Origin: Thermoanaerobaculaceae bacterium
GTDB lineage: Bacteria; Acidobacteriota; UBA4820
Direction: 5' to 3'
Assembly (NCBI GenBank): GCA_012798145.1
Contig: JAAZNT010000078.1
Location: 1 to 13,161, forward strand
Length of the DNA stretch: 13,161 bases
The stretch's first letter is position 1. The number at the start of each line of letters is the position of its first letter. The position numbers were made by a program, and so were the translations under genes. This document shows, in pieces, positions 6,988 through 13,161 of the stretch. Under the pieces are notes generated by a model. That model ran no database searches. It was not told where the DNA came from and saw nothing but the letters and a program-made list of their open reading frames with translations.

Positions 6988-8300
6988 GCCAAAAGGACTT
7001 TTTAGATATTGTAAAAGAAAATTTTGGCGGAAGAAATGTTGTTAAAATAAGCAAAAACGACGATTATGTTTTGACATTAACGTTTGAAAACAAAAAAAAC
7101 ATTATTTTCTCAACCCACCCGCTCTCTGTAGGAATTTGTCTATCGGAGAGATCCCTTCCCGAAACAGAAATTATAACTATTCTTAAGGAAAACTTATGCG
7201 GGCTTCTTCTTGCCGACTGCCAGAAATTAAAGGACGAGCCGATTTTTAAATTTGTTTTCAAAGGATTTTCTGAAAGGACGCTTGTTTTTGAGGGATTAAA
7301 AAGGTGCGCAAATATTCTTCTTCTTGATGAAGATTCAATTGTTTTATGGGCTTTTCGCACATTCAAAGGGGAGTTCAGGCAGGGTCTTCCCTTTGAAAAA
7401 TGGGCTCCGCCGCCTCAAAAAAATTTAAAAGAAGATTTTCCTCTTGAAAAAAATTTCAGCGAGGTTTACAACTTTCTTCTCAACAAGTTTAAAAATTTGG
7501 AAAAAAGAAAACTGCACTCTAAAATAGAAACTCTTTCAAAAAAAATTGAAATTCTGAAAAACGAACTTGATGAGGGACAAAATTTCCTTAACTTTGAGTT
7601 TATAGGAAAGAGTCTGTTAGCCGCCAAAGATATTCACAAAAGAGGCGAAGAAAAGAGCGTTGTGCTTGATTACTCTTTCTCACCACCCAAAGAAATTTTT
7701 GTTGATTTAGATCCGAAACTTACAATTTACGAAAATGCCCAAAAATTCTTCAAACTTGCAAAAAAAGGAAAGGAAAGGATTAAACTTTTACCCAAAAGGA
7801 TTGCAGAAACAGAAAAAGAAATAAGCAATTTGAAGGAAAAGATTGCTTTTATTGATGCTATTGACTCTCTTGAAGATCTTCCAAAGGAAGAAAAGCCAAA
7901 AGAGAAAAGCGCAAAAGAAAAAAAAATAAAAGCCGCGTTCAAAGATGTAATAGAAATTGACCTTCCACTCGGCTACAAAGGATATGCAGGAAAAAATGCA
8001 AGAGGAAACGAAATTGTATCTTTTAAAATAGCAAATGGAGAAGATTTCTGGTTTCACGCTTCAGATTACAGCGGCTCTCACCTGATAGTGAGAAATCCAA
8101 AAAAGGAGGACGAACTCCCCTTTGAAGTTGAAAAATTTGCATTAAAATACGCAGCCCAGCGCTCTTCAGCCCCTAAAGACAACATTGTTGAAGTAATCCA
8201 GTCAAAAGCAAAGCATCTTTCTAAAGTTAAAGGGAAATTGGGAGCGGTTTATGTTTCAAAATTTAAAAAAAGAAAGATTGACCTAAACAAAAATGAGTGA
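6984..8300 (+). CDS. Compact NFACT-domain protein (RqcH/Tae2-like)
   Basis: Protein of the NFACT family (RqcH in Bacillus, Rqc2/NEMF in eukaryotes), which binds stalled 50S-peptidyl-tRNA complexes and adds C-terminal alanine tails. Order: a divergent NFACT-N domain at about 1-165 (GLKRCANILLLDEDSIVLWAF near 104-124 is the recognisable end), a helical coiled-coil region at about 166-295 with DLDPKLTIYENAQKFFK (241-257) matching the family's LDP...NAQ.YF motif, a Lys/Glu-rich linker at about 298-318, and an NFACT-R domain at about 319-420 (GKNARGNEI, EDFWFHASDYSGSHLIVR). At 438 residues it is much shorter than the usual roughly 560-590. The DR motif of NFACT-N appears as E97-R98, and RNxxQND is altered to KNARGNE. 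No NFACT-C domain. Start ATG overlaps the rhomboid stop as ATGA. Family membership is secure; whether it adds tails is open. Confidence 0.87.
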   Translation: MSQKDFLDIVKENFGGRNVVKISKNDDYVLTLTFENKKNIIFSTHPLSVGICLSERSLPETEIITILKENLCGLLLADCQKLKDEPIFKFVFKGFSERTLVFEGLKRCANILLLDEDSIVLWAFRTFKGEFRQGLPFEKWAPPPQKNLKEDFPLEKNFSEVYNFLLNKFKNLEKRKLHSKIETLSKKIEILKNELDEGQNFLNFEFIGKSLLAAKDIHKRGEEKSVVLDYSFSPPKEIFVDLDPKLTIYENAQKFFKLAKKGKERIKLLPKRIAETEKEISNLKEKIAFIDAIDSLEDLPKEEKPKEKSAKEKKIKAAFKDVIEIDLPLGYKGYAGKNARGNEIVSFKIANGEDFWFHASDYSGSHLIVRNPKKEDELPFEVEKFALKYAAQRSSAPKDNIVEVIQSKAKHLSKVKGKLGAVYVSKFKKRKIDLNKNE

Positions 8301-8306
8301 TATTCT
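8278..8306 (+). promoter_or_regulatory. Sigma-70-type promoter of the chemosensory operon
   Basis: TTGACC (8278-8283), 17 nt, then TATTCT (8301-8306): 5 of 6 and 4 of 6 matches with ideal spacing. The -35 lies inside the last codons of the NFACT gene. The predicted start near 8313 leaves a leader of about 20 nt that carries the strong ribosome site of the next gene. No sigma-28 (FliA) motif is seen here, so there is no sign of late-flagellar control. Confidence 0.6.
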
Positions 8307-8321
8307 AAACAATAGGTGTGC

Positions 8322-8331
8322 AGGAGGTGAT
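8322..8331 (+). promoter_or_regulatory. Full-consensus Shine-Dalgarno of the binding-protein gene
   Basis: AGGAGGTGAT is a ten-base complement of the 3' end of 16S rRNA, with GGAGG ending 6 nt before the ATG at 8334. It is the strongest ribosome site in the window, fits a highly expressed periplasmic protein, and fixes the start. Confidence 0.85.
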
Positions 8332-8333
8332 AG

Positions 8334-9254
8334 ATGAAGCGTAACCTCTTTTTTATTGTTTTGGTTCTCATTTTTGCCCAGATTTTCACTTTACCCCTTT
8401 ATGGACAGGGCGTTTTTATCGTTCAAAAGAAAGATGTTGCTTCTTATGAAGAGGTCAAAAACAACTTCATTCAATTCTCTTTTGTTGAACAAATCCCAAA
8501 TCTGAACACTTCGCCATACTATCTTGACGAAAGCGCAAAAGATTCCGAGGTTTTAAACTCAATCGCAGAAAAAAAGCCATCTATTGTTTTTGCCATAGGC
8601 TCTTACGCAGCAAAAAAAGTTAGAGAGGCAATGCCTGATGTTTTGATTGTAGCCGCTATGATTTACTATCCCGATGCGGAAAAGTTTTCTCCAAACGAAA
8701 AAACTGTCTTAATCGCTTCTCTTGGCTCCGCAAAGGATTTAATGGAACAGATAAAAAAATTCAGAAAAATAAAAAAGGTGGGAATTCTTCATAATTCCCA
8801 AATTTCAGACTCCGCAAATCTATATATATCAGATCTAAAGTCCGCAGGGGTGGAAGTCGCCGATTTTAGTTTTACAAGCAAAGATGAAATTCAGGCTATC
8901 TTTCAGGAAGTAAAAGGGCAGATTCAGGCGCTACTCGTCCTGCCCGATTCTGTCACGCTCAACAGCGATGTGATCAGATATATTGTCACAGAATGCATAT
9001 CAGCCGATATTCTTCCGCTTTCTTTAAATGACAGAATGGTTTCTTCGGGTTTCTTTTTCGCCTCCTATTTTTCAACAGAGTCAATAGGCAAAACCGCCGC
9101 AAAAGTTGTAAAAGAAGTCGCCTCATCGGGTAAAGCCCCTTCCGACAAAATCCGTTTCCCAAGCGATTCAGAATCTTCAATGAATAAAGGAACTTTAAAT
9201 GCTTTTAAACTTAAAATTCCTTCAGGTATAAAAATTGGAGTTATTTATGAATAA
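8334..9254 (+). CDS. ABC_sub_bind-type periplasmic substrate-binding protein
   Basis: Exported two-lobed binding protein of the ABC_sub_bind family (PF04392; TrpX/YtrF-like), 306 residues. The signal peptide spans about 1-25 (MKRN, hydrophobic core, then LPLYGQG); there is no cysteine, so it is soluble in the periplasm rather than a lipoprotein. Family features in order: PSIVFAIGSYAAKKVREAMPD (82-102), KKVGILHNSQISDS (147-160), LLVLPDSVTLNSDVI (200-214), PLSLNDRMVSSGFFFASYF (228-246) and the STESIGKTAAKVVKEVASSGKAP stretch (247-269), with the FKLKIP tail at 291-296. Family members bind small hydrophobic or aromatic ligands such as amino acids. No permease or ATPase follows; instead its last 8 nt overlap a chemoreceptor gene, so its job is probably to present a ligand to that receptor. 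The ligand is unknown. Confidence 0.85.
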   Translation: MKRNLFFIVLVLIFAQIFTLPLYGQGVFIVQKKDVASYEEVKNNFIQFSFVEQIPNLNTSPYYLDESAKDSEVLNSIAEKKPSIVFAIGSYAAKKVREAMPDVLIVAAMIYYPDAEKFSPNEKTVLIASLGSAKDLMEQIKKFRKIKKVGILHNSQISDSANLYISDLKSAGVEVADFSFTSKDEIQAIFQEVKGQIQALLVLPDSVTLNSDVIRYIVTECISADILPLSLNDRMVSSGFFFASYFSTESIGKTAAKVVKEVASSGKAPSDKIRFPSDSESSMNKGTLNAFKLKIPSGIKIGVIYE

Positions 9255-11421
9255 TAAATTCAAAGAAAGCGTCAAAAATCTTCTCTTTGGGAGCATAAGA
9301 AATCAGATTATCAGTATGATAGTTCTCATTTCTTTTATTTTGTCTTTTTTGCTCGCTCTCGTTTTTTATGCAAGGGCAAAAGCGATTTCGCTTTCACAAA
9401 TGGAGGAGTCTTATGTAAGTCTTGCTACAATGGTAAGCGGGTCAGCAGTTTATGACATTCAGTTCAACAAAAAGGCTATTCCAGAACTTGCAAAGAGAAT
9501 GGTTGAGTCCGACAAGAACATTCTATGGGTAGAATTTGTTGATTCTTCCAATGTTCAAATTGCAGGAGAGGGCGCCTTAAAAAAATCTATTTCAGAACAG
9601 GGGCTTGAGGAGAAAGCAAAAAGAGACAACTCTTCAAACGCTGTCTTGACGGAAATGGTCGCCACATCAATGGGAAAAGCGATGCTTGTTACCGCTGTGA
9701 TTCAAGGGAAAATTGAAGCGCCTCAGGAAAGCCCTGAATTTGGTTTTGCTCCAACGGAAGCGCCCTCGGCAAAATCAAACCGCCTTGGCGAAGTGAGAAT
9801 ATTGGTGGGTCTTAACGCCCTTAACAACCTTCAAAGGAGTTATCTCCTTTTGGGACTGGTTCTTCTTATCATCGCGACTTTTACCGGCGGGGTTTTCGCT
9901 TACGCATTTTCAAATTATCTTCTTAAATCTTTCAGGGCGCCTATTGAACTTGCCAAGAGAGTTTCCGAAGGCGACCTAACTGAATTCAAAGGCGCTTTTG
10001 AAGCAAAAGGCGAAATTGGGCAGTTGTTCGCTGCCTTTAAGGTTATGTCGCTTCAACTCGCATCAACTATAAGAAGAATAAGAGACGCTTTTTCCAAAGT
10101 TGAAATTGACACAAAAGCGGTAAAACAGCAATTGCTCAAAACAATGGAAAACACAACCAAACAAACGGAAGCCACAGAAGAAGTCGCCAACAACATTTCA
10201 TCAATTGAGAAGTCGGTCAAATCTGTTGCTGAACATATGGAAGGTCTTGCAGGACTTGCAGAAGAAGTCAGTTCTTCTGTTCTTGAAATGATAGCAAGCA
10301 TAGACCAGATCGCCAACAGCGCAGATGGATTGACAGAAGCGGTCAACACATCCGCTACGACTCTCGCCCAAAACAGTCAGGCAATCAAAGAGATTGACGC
10401 TTCGGCGGATCAAATAAACAAGTTTGTTGAAGAAACATCTTCCGCAATGACCGAAATGGAAACTTCAATCAGACAGATAGAGCAGAATTCCTCTTCGACA
10501 AGACAATCGGTTGAAACGGCTTCACAGGAGGCAGCAAACGGTGTTGAAGTCGTTGAACACACCGCAAGCACGATAACACAACTTCAAGGTTCATTTATGA
10601 CTGTCGCCCAAGCAATGAAAAACCTTGGCAAAAGAAGCGAGGAAATAGGAAACATTTTGGGTGTGATTGATGAAGTTATGGAACAAACCCACCTTCTCGC
10701 TTTGAACGCCGCCATAATTGCAGCCCAAGCGGGAGAGCAGGGAAAAGCATTTTCTGTGGTAGCAGGAGAAATAAGATCTCTTGCAGAAAAAACATCTGTT
10801 TCAACAAGGGAGATAGCGACGCTGATAGATACTGTTCAGCAGGAAGTCACAAAAGCGGTTGACCTTGTAAATTCACAGTCTTCTCTTGTTGAGGAAACGG
10901 TCAAAGCGTCTGAAGCCACAGCAAGTTCATTCAGAAGAATTCAAAAAAGCGTCCAGCCAGCTGTTATGATGACGCAGGAAATAAACAGGTCCATTCAGGA
11001 ACAGAGCAAAGGAACCGCTTCCGTTCTTCGCTCAATAGAACAGTTGAGGGATTTGGCGCACCAGTTGAGCAGAGCGACAAAAGAGCAGAGCATCGGAAGC
11101 GACCAGATTCTCAAAGCAGTCAATAAAATCAGAGCGCTTGCAGAAGAGGTCAAGAGAGCGACTAAAGAACAGAGTCTCGGCTCATCCTTGATAAGAAAAG
11201 CGATGGACAAACTTACATCATCGGTGACAAGTGTTTTGAACCTTACCAAAGGACAGAAAGAAGCGGCTCAAGGCGTTGAAATTTCCGTCGCCGCTTTCAG
11301 AACAATTTCAAAAGAAAATCACCTCCTCATAAAAGAGGCAAGCGAAAAAGTTGAAGTTCTCTCGCAAAGAGCCGAAGAGGCGGGCAAAGAAATAGCGCAT
11401 TTTAAAATACAGGGACAATAA
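9247..11421 (+). CDS. Methyl-accepting chemotaxis protein, long-hairpin type
   Basis: Transmembrane chemoreceptor, 724 residues. Order: TM1 about 20-41; periplasmic sensor about 42-197, resembling a single Cache-type fold (VYDIQFNKKAIPELAKRM, then NILWVEFVDSSNVQIAGEG); a Pro/Ala/Glu-rich insert about 155-178; TM2 about 198-221; HAMP about 222-275 (APIELAKRVSEGDLTEF); then a very long coiled-coil hairpin. The CheA/CheW-binding tip is EQTHLLALNAAIIAAQAGE at 479-497, followed by VVAGEIRSLAEKTSVSTREI. Each arm is about 215-230 residues. The distal arm carries four 28-residue repeats. There is no NWETF-type CheR tether. The start is ATG at 9247, with GGAG at 9237-9240, 6 nt upstream; an in-frame TTG at 9235 is part of that ribosome site and unlikely. 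It overlaps the binding-protein gene by 8 nt and the CheW gene by 1 nt. Confidence 0.93.
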   Translation: MNNKFKESVKNLLFGSIRNQIISMIVLISFILSFLLALVFYARAKAISLSQMEESYVSLATMVSGSAVYDIQFNKKAIPELAKRMVESDKNILWVEFVDSSNVQIAGEGALKKSISEQGLEEKAKRDNSSNAVLTEMVATSMGKAMLVTAVIQGKIEAPQESPEFGFAPTEAPSAKSNRLGEVRILVGLNALNNLQRSYLLLGLVLLIIATFTGGVFAYAFSNYLLKSFRAPIELAKRVSEGDLTEFKGAFEAKGEIGQLFAAFKVMSLQLASTIRRIRDAFSKVEIDTKAVKQQLLKTMENTTKQTEATEEVANNISSIEKSVKSVAEHMEGLAGLAEEVSSSVLEMIASIDQIANSADGLTEAVNTSATTLAQNSQAIKEIDASADQINKFVEETSSAMTEMETSIRQIEQNSSSTRQSVETASQEAANGVEVVEHTASTITQLQGSFMTVAQAMKNLGKRSEEIGNILGVIDEVMEQTHLLALNAAIIAAQAGEQGKAFSVVAGEIRSLAEKTSVSTREIATLIDTVQQEVTKAVDLVNSQSSLVEETVKASEATASSFRRIQKSVQPAVMMTQEINRSIQEQSKGTASVLRSIEQLRDLAHQLSRATKEQSIGSDQILKAVNKIRALAEEVKRATKEQSLGSSLIRKAMDKLTSSVTSVLNLTKGQKEAAQGVEISVAAFRTISKENHLLIKEASEKVEVLSQRAEEAGKEIAHFKIQGQ
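10999..11334 (+). repeat. Four 28-residue coiled-coil repeats inside the chemoreceptor
   Basis: In the distal arm, EQSKGTASV, EQSIGSDQI, EQSLGSSLI and GQKEAAQGV recur at exactly 28-residue (84-bp, four-heptad) spacing, beginning at residues 585, 613, 641 and 669. The middle two copies are clearest (both preceded by ATK) and share much DNA sequence, suggesting growth by internal duplication. Confidence 0.75.
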
Positions 11422-11954
11422 TGGTTGAATTTACATTCGCTCCAAGCCAAATAAAATCTGTAAAAAAAGATGAAGAAGAAATTCTCTTTCTTGGTTTTAT
11501 GGCTTCAGATCAGGCATACTGCTTTCACATCAATTATATTAAGGAAATTTTGAAAATTCCAAAAATTTTCACTCTTCCTCAAACTCCAACCTTTCTAAAA
11601 GGGGTCATCGAATTGAGAGGAACAATCCTCCCTATCCTTGACCTGAAAGAGAGATTCTCTCTCGGCTCTGTCCATCCTAAAAAAGGAAGGATAATAGTTC
11701 TTACAATATCCAATCAAATGCTTGGGATTCTTGTTGACAGGGTTACTGAGGTTTTTGCGGTTTCCCCAAAAGAAATCAAGCCGACACCGCTGGTAATACA
11801 CCAAACCATTCTTCCTTTTATGGAAGGGATGGTTCTTGTCAAAGATATGCTCTATTACATTTTGAACCCAAAAAATCTTCTGAGCGCAAGAGAATACAAA
11901 ATGCTCGAGAGCCATTTCCCTTCTTACGAAGAAAATTCAAAAAAGCAGGAATAG
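11421..11954 (+). CDS. cheW: CheW-family chemotaxis coupling protein
   Basis: Cytosolic adaptor linking chemoreceptor tips to the CheA kinase. Its 177 residues contain one CheW domain, about 20-160: ILFLGFMASDQAYCFHINYIKEI (21-43), GVIELRGTILPILDL (61-75) with the conserved Arg66-Gly67, IIVLTISNQMLGILVDRVTEV (91-111) and EGMVLVKDMLYYILN (135-149). No kinase or receiver domain is attached. The start ATG overlaps the receptor stop by one base (TAATG), with AGGGA at 11411-11415 as ribosome site. The first about 18 residues (FAPSQIKSVKKDEEE) are a charged extension compared with E. coli CheW, and about 17 charged residues follow the domain. Placement next to the receptor suggests a dedicated coupling protein for it. 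CheA is not in the window. Confidence 0.93.
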   Translation: MVEFTFAPSQIKSVKKDEEEILFLGFMASDQAYCFHINYIKEILKIPKIFTLPQTPTFLKGVIELRGTILPILDLKERFSLGSVHPKKGRIIVLTISNQMLGILVDRVTEVFAVSPKEIKPTPLVIHQTILPFMEGMVLVKDMLYYILNPKNLLSAREYKMLESHFPSYEENSKKQE

Positions 11955-11958
11955 TTTT

Positions 11959-12975
11959 TTGAACAGCAAATTAAAAAATTATGCAATCTGGTTTTTCAGC
12001 ATTCTTCTTGCAGTTCTCTTGTTCTACCATTTCGCTTACAAAGCGAATTGGAAAGAAGTCTACAGCGAACTGAAAAACGCAAATCTTTATTTTGTTGCAC
12101 TCGCCGTTATGGGCGAAATTTTATTCATTTTGACGAGAGTTCTGCGCTGGAAAATTCTCCTTCTTCCACTTGAAAAAAAACTTTCCATTTTTAATCTCTT
12201 GAAGGCGACAGTCGTCTCTTTTGCTGTTTCGGGTGTGGCTCCCGCAAAACTCGGAGAAATTGCAAGACCCGTTCTGTTCTCAAGATGGGAGGGTGTCCCA
12301 ATCACAACTACCGCCGCCTCTGTAATACTTGAAAGGGGACTTGACCTTATTGCAATTGTAACTTTCTGGTTTATCTTCATTCTCTTCGGAACAAGCGATG
12401 TTTCAAGCGACGCCGATGTTTACATAGCAATGCTTAATAAAATATCAATTATTATTTTTGCCGCTTCTTTCTTGGGAGTTATATTTCTTTTATGGTTTGC
12501 AAAAAACAAAAAACAATTTCAAGAGAATGCAGAAAAAAGCGTCTTCCTTTCAAAATCGCCTATTTTGGGAAAAATTGTAAAGCACTTTTTTGTTTTCGCT
12601 GACGGGCTTTTAAGTTTCAGAAAAAAAAGGATGATATTCTTCCTGATTTTTGTTTCGCTTCTTGCATGGGGCTTTGTATCTTTGACCTGCTACTTCGCTC
12701 CGAGGGCTGTTGGAATAGAACTTCCATGGGGCTCTGCATTTCTTATTCTTTCCCTTGTTTCAATAGGCGCTTCAATACCAACTCCCGGAGGAGTAGGCGG
12801 AGTCCACAAAGCGATCTACATAGCCCTTGTTGTTTTTTACGGTCTTAATGAAGAAACCGCTGTCTCCGCAGCGATCTTGGGACACGCTATGATGTTTCTT
12901 CCAGCAATCGTCTGGGGAGCACTCTATTTAATTTTCGGAAGAGTAAAATTTCAAGAAGTATCACATTTGAAATAA
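11959..12975 (+). CDS. LPG-synthase-TM / YbhN-family (UPF0104) flippase-like membrane protein
   Basis: Polytopic inner-membrane protein of 338 residues, in the family formed by the membrane part of lysylphosphatidylglycerol synthase and by YbhN/UPF0104 proteins. About eight hydrophobic segments: 8-27, 43-60, 80-94, 128-144, 161-181, 225-246, 258-274, 284-296 and 303-325 (some short). Family motifs are RVLRWKILL (60-68), GVAPAKLGEIARP (92-104), VILERGLDL (122-130) with Glu125, Arg126 and Asp129, and PTPGGVGGVHKA (274-285). It lacks the cytosolic aminoacyl-transferase domain of MprF, so lipid aminoacylation is not expected; a role in lipid or glycolipid transport or synthesis is the family-level guess. 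The start is TTG at 11959: no Met occurs until residue 51, after TM1, and AGGA at 11947-11950 sits 8 nt upstream. It is 4 nt behind cheW, thus last in that operon, with no obvious functional tie to chemotaxis. Confidence 0.87.
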   Translation: MNSKLKNYAIWFFSILLAVLLFYHFAYKANWKEVYSELKNANLYFVALAVMGEILFILTRVLRWKILLLPLEKKLSIFNLLKATVVSFAVSGVAPAKLGEIARPVLFSRWEGVPITTTAASVILERGLDLIAIVTFWFIFILFGTSDVSSDADVYIAMLNKISIIIFAASFLGVIFLLWFAKNKKQFQENAEKSVFLSKSPILGKIVKHFFVFADGLLSFRKKRMIFFLIFVSLLAWGFVSLTCYFAPRAVGIELPWGSAFLILSLVSIGASIPTPGGVGGVHKAIYIALVVFYGLNEETAVSAAILGHAMMFLPAIVWGALYLIFGRVKFQEVSHLK

Positions 12976-12998
12976 AAAAAATGGCTCTGCAAAGCCAT
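12974..12998 (-). terminator. Intrinsic terminator for a minus-strand transcript entering from the right
   Basis: On the minus strand ATGGCT-TTGCAG-AGCCAT (12981-12998) forms a 6-bp stem followed directly by seven T (12974-12980). The plus strand has CCCTCC after the hairpin, not T, so it should not end the chemosensory operon. This implies a convergent gene to the right of the window, or transcription through the repeat block. Confidence 0.6.
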
Positions 12999-13002
12999 CC
13001 CT

Positions 13003-13050
13003 CCTCGCCTTTCGAGAGAGCGCAGGGGTGAGGTTTCCTTCTCAAAAAGC
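13003..13050. repeat. Intergenic hairpin repeat, copy 1
   Basis: Starts CCTCGCCT, has a C-rich then G-rich imperfect inverted centre, and ends in a 26-nt segment (13025-13050, GGGGTGAGGTTT... to AAAAAGC) identical to the end of copy 2 at 111-bp distance. It is much richer in G+C than the genes around it. No ORF of interest crosses it. Confidence 0.8.
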
Positions 13051-13112
13051 AGTCACTGCGAGCCATCCTTCGAAGCAAATCAAAGCGAAGCAGTCTTTCC
13101 TTCCTCTTAATT
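13051..13112. repeat. TGCGAG/GCGAAGCAGTC-type spacer repeat between the two copies
   Basis: Contains CACTGCGAGCCATCC, the palindromic core CCTTCGAAGC, and GCGAAGCAGTC. ACTGC (13055-13059) and GCAGT (13090-13094) face each other as ends of an imperfect dyad. It resembles the TGCGAG...GCGAAGCAATC intergenic repeats seen in many bacterial genomes. CTGCGAGCCATCC here (13056-13068) is nearly the same as CTGCAAAGCCATCC in the terminator hairpin (12987-13000). Confidence 0.55.
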
Positions 13113-13161
13113 CCCCTCGCCTCTCAGGAGAGGGCGGGGTGAGGTTTCCTTCTCAAAAAGC
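13113..13161. repeat. Intergenic hairpin repeat, copy 2 (runs to the window edge)
   Basis: CCCCTCGCCTCTC (13113-13125) can pair with GAGAGGGCGGGG (13128-13139) as a strong imperfect stem, followed by the same tail as copy 1, ending exactly at the window edge (identical 26 nt at 13136-13161). Further copies may continue outside. Confidence 0.75.

Noticed and set aside
9235..9246. TTG at 9235 as the chemoreceptor start
   Set aside because: This TTG overlaps the GGAG that serves the ATG at 9247, and it has no ribosome site of its own.
13003..13161. Possible CRISPR array, because of two near-identical repeats
   Set aside because: There are only two copies with unequal diverged 5' parts, a 64-bp structured spacer that is itself repeat-like, and no cas gene in the window.

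Overview
This is a gene-dense, AT-rich bacterial chromosomal window with thirteen protein genes, no RNA genes and no phage or transposon genes. The phylum cannot be fixed from the sequence. Flagellar-type chemoreceptor signalling, a soluble (non-lipoprotein) exported binding protein and good Shine-Dalgarno sites suggest a motile, probably diderm bacterium. The chemoreceptor tip (IIAAQAGE) and the DUF4070-type radical SAM protein resemble families I associate with Deltaproteobacteria-like and uncultivated lineages; that link is recollection, not proof. TTG starts recur (yjbQ-like gene, flippase-like gene, possibly tadA).

Layout. (1) Positions 3-2230, plus strand: the 3' part of an OPT-family transporter, a YjbQ-family protein and a small membrane-anchored protein of unknown function, packed with almost no gaps. 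(2) Positions 2231-3718, minus strand: a complete B12-binding-type radical SAM protein (DUF4070 type) whose stop codon directly abuts the previous plus-strand stop. It has its own near-consensus promoter at 3782-3810, with a perfect 9-bp inverted repeat lying over the predicted transcription start. (3) Positions 3920-5085, plus: a secreted protein with an Asp-rich calcium-type loop and a probable C-terminal SH3-like domain, then a TadA-type tRNA adenosine deaminase. (4) Positions 5188-6180: a dihydroorotate-dehydrogenase-like flavoprotein that lacks the catalytic Cys/Ser. (5) Positions 6346-8300: a rhomboid protease overlapping by ATGA with a compact NFACT/RqcH-like protein. (6) Positions 8334-12975: a probable operon behind a TTGACC-N17-TATTCT promoter, encoding a periplasmic ABC_sub_bind-type binding protein, a long methyl-accepting chemotaxis protein, a CheW and a LPG-synthase-TM/YbhN-type membrane protein. 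(7) Positions 12974-13161: non-coding, with a minus-strand intrinsic terminator and two copies of a hairpin-forming intergenic repeat that runs off the window.

How the genes work together. The clearest unit is binding protein + chemoreceptor + CheW. The three genes overlap or touch, and no ABC permease or ATPase is present, so the binding protein most plausibly presents a ligand to the receptor rather than feeding a transporter. The other genes are mostly general cell functions (wobble-base modification, ribosome-associated quality control, membrane proteolysis). I see no complete defence or biosynthetic system. The items most worth a second look are the sensory cassette with its unusual receptor, the operator-like repeat at the radical SAM promoter, and the terminal repeat block.
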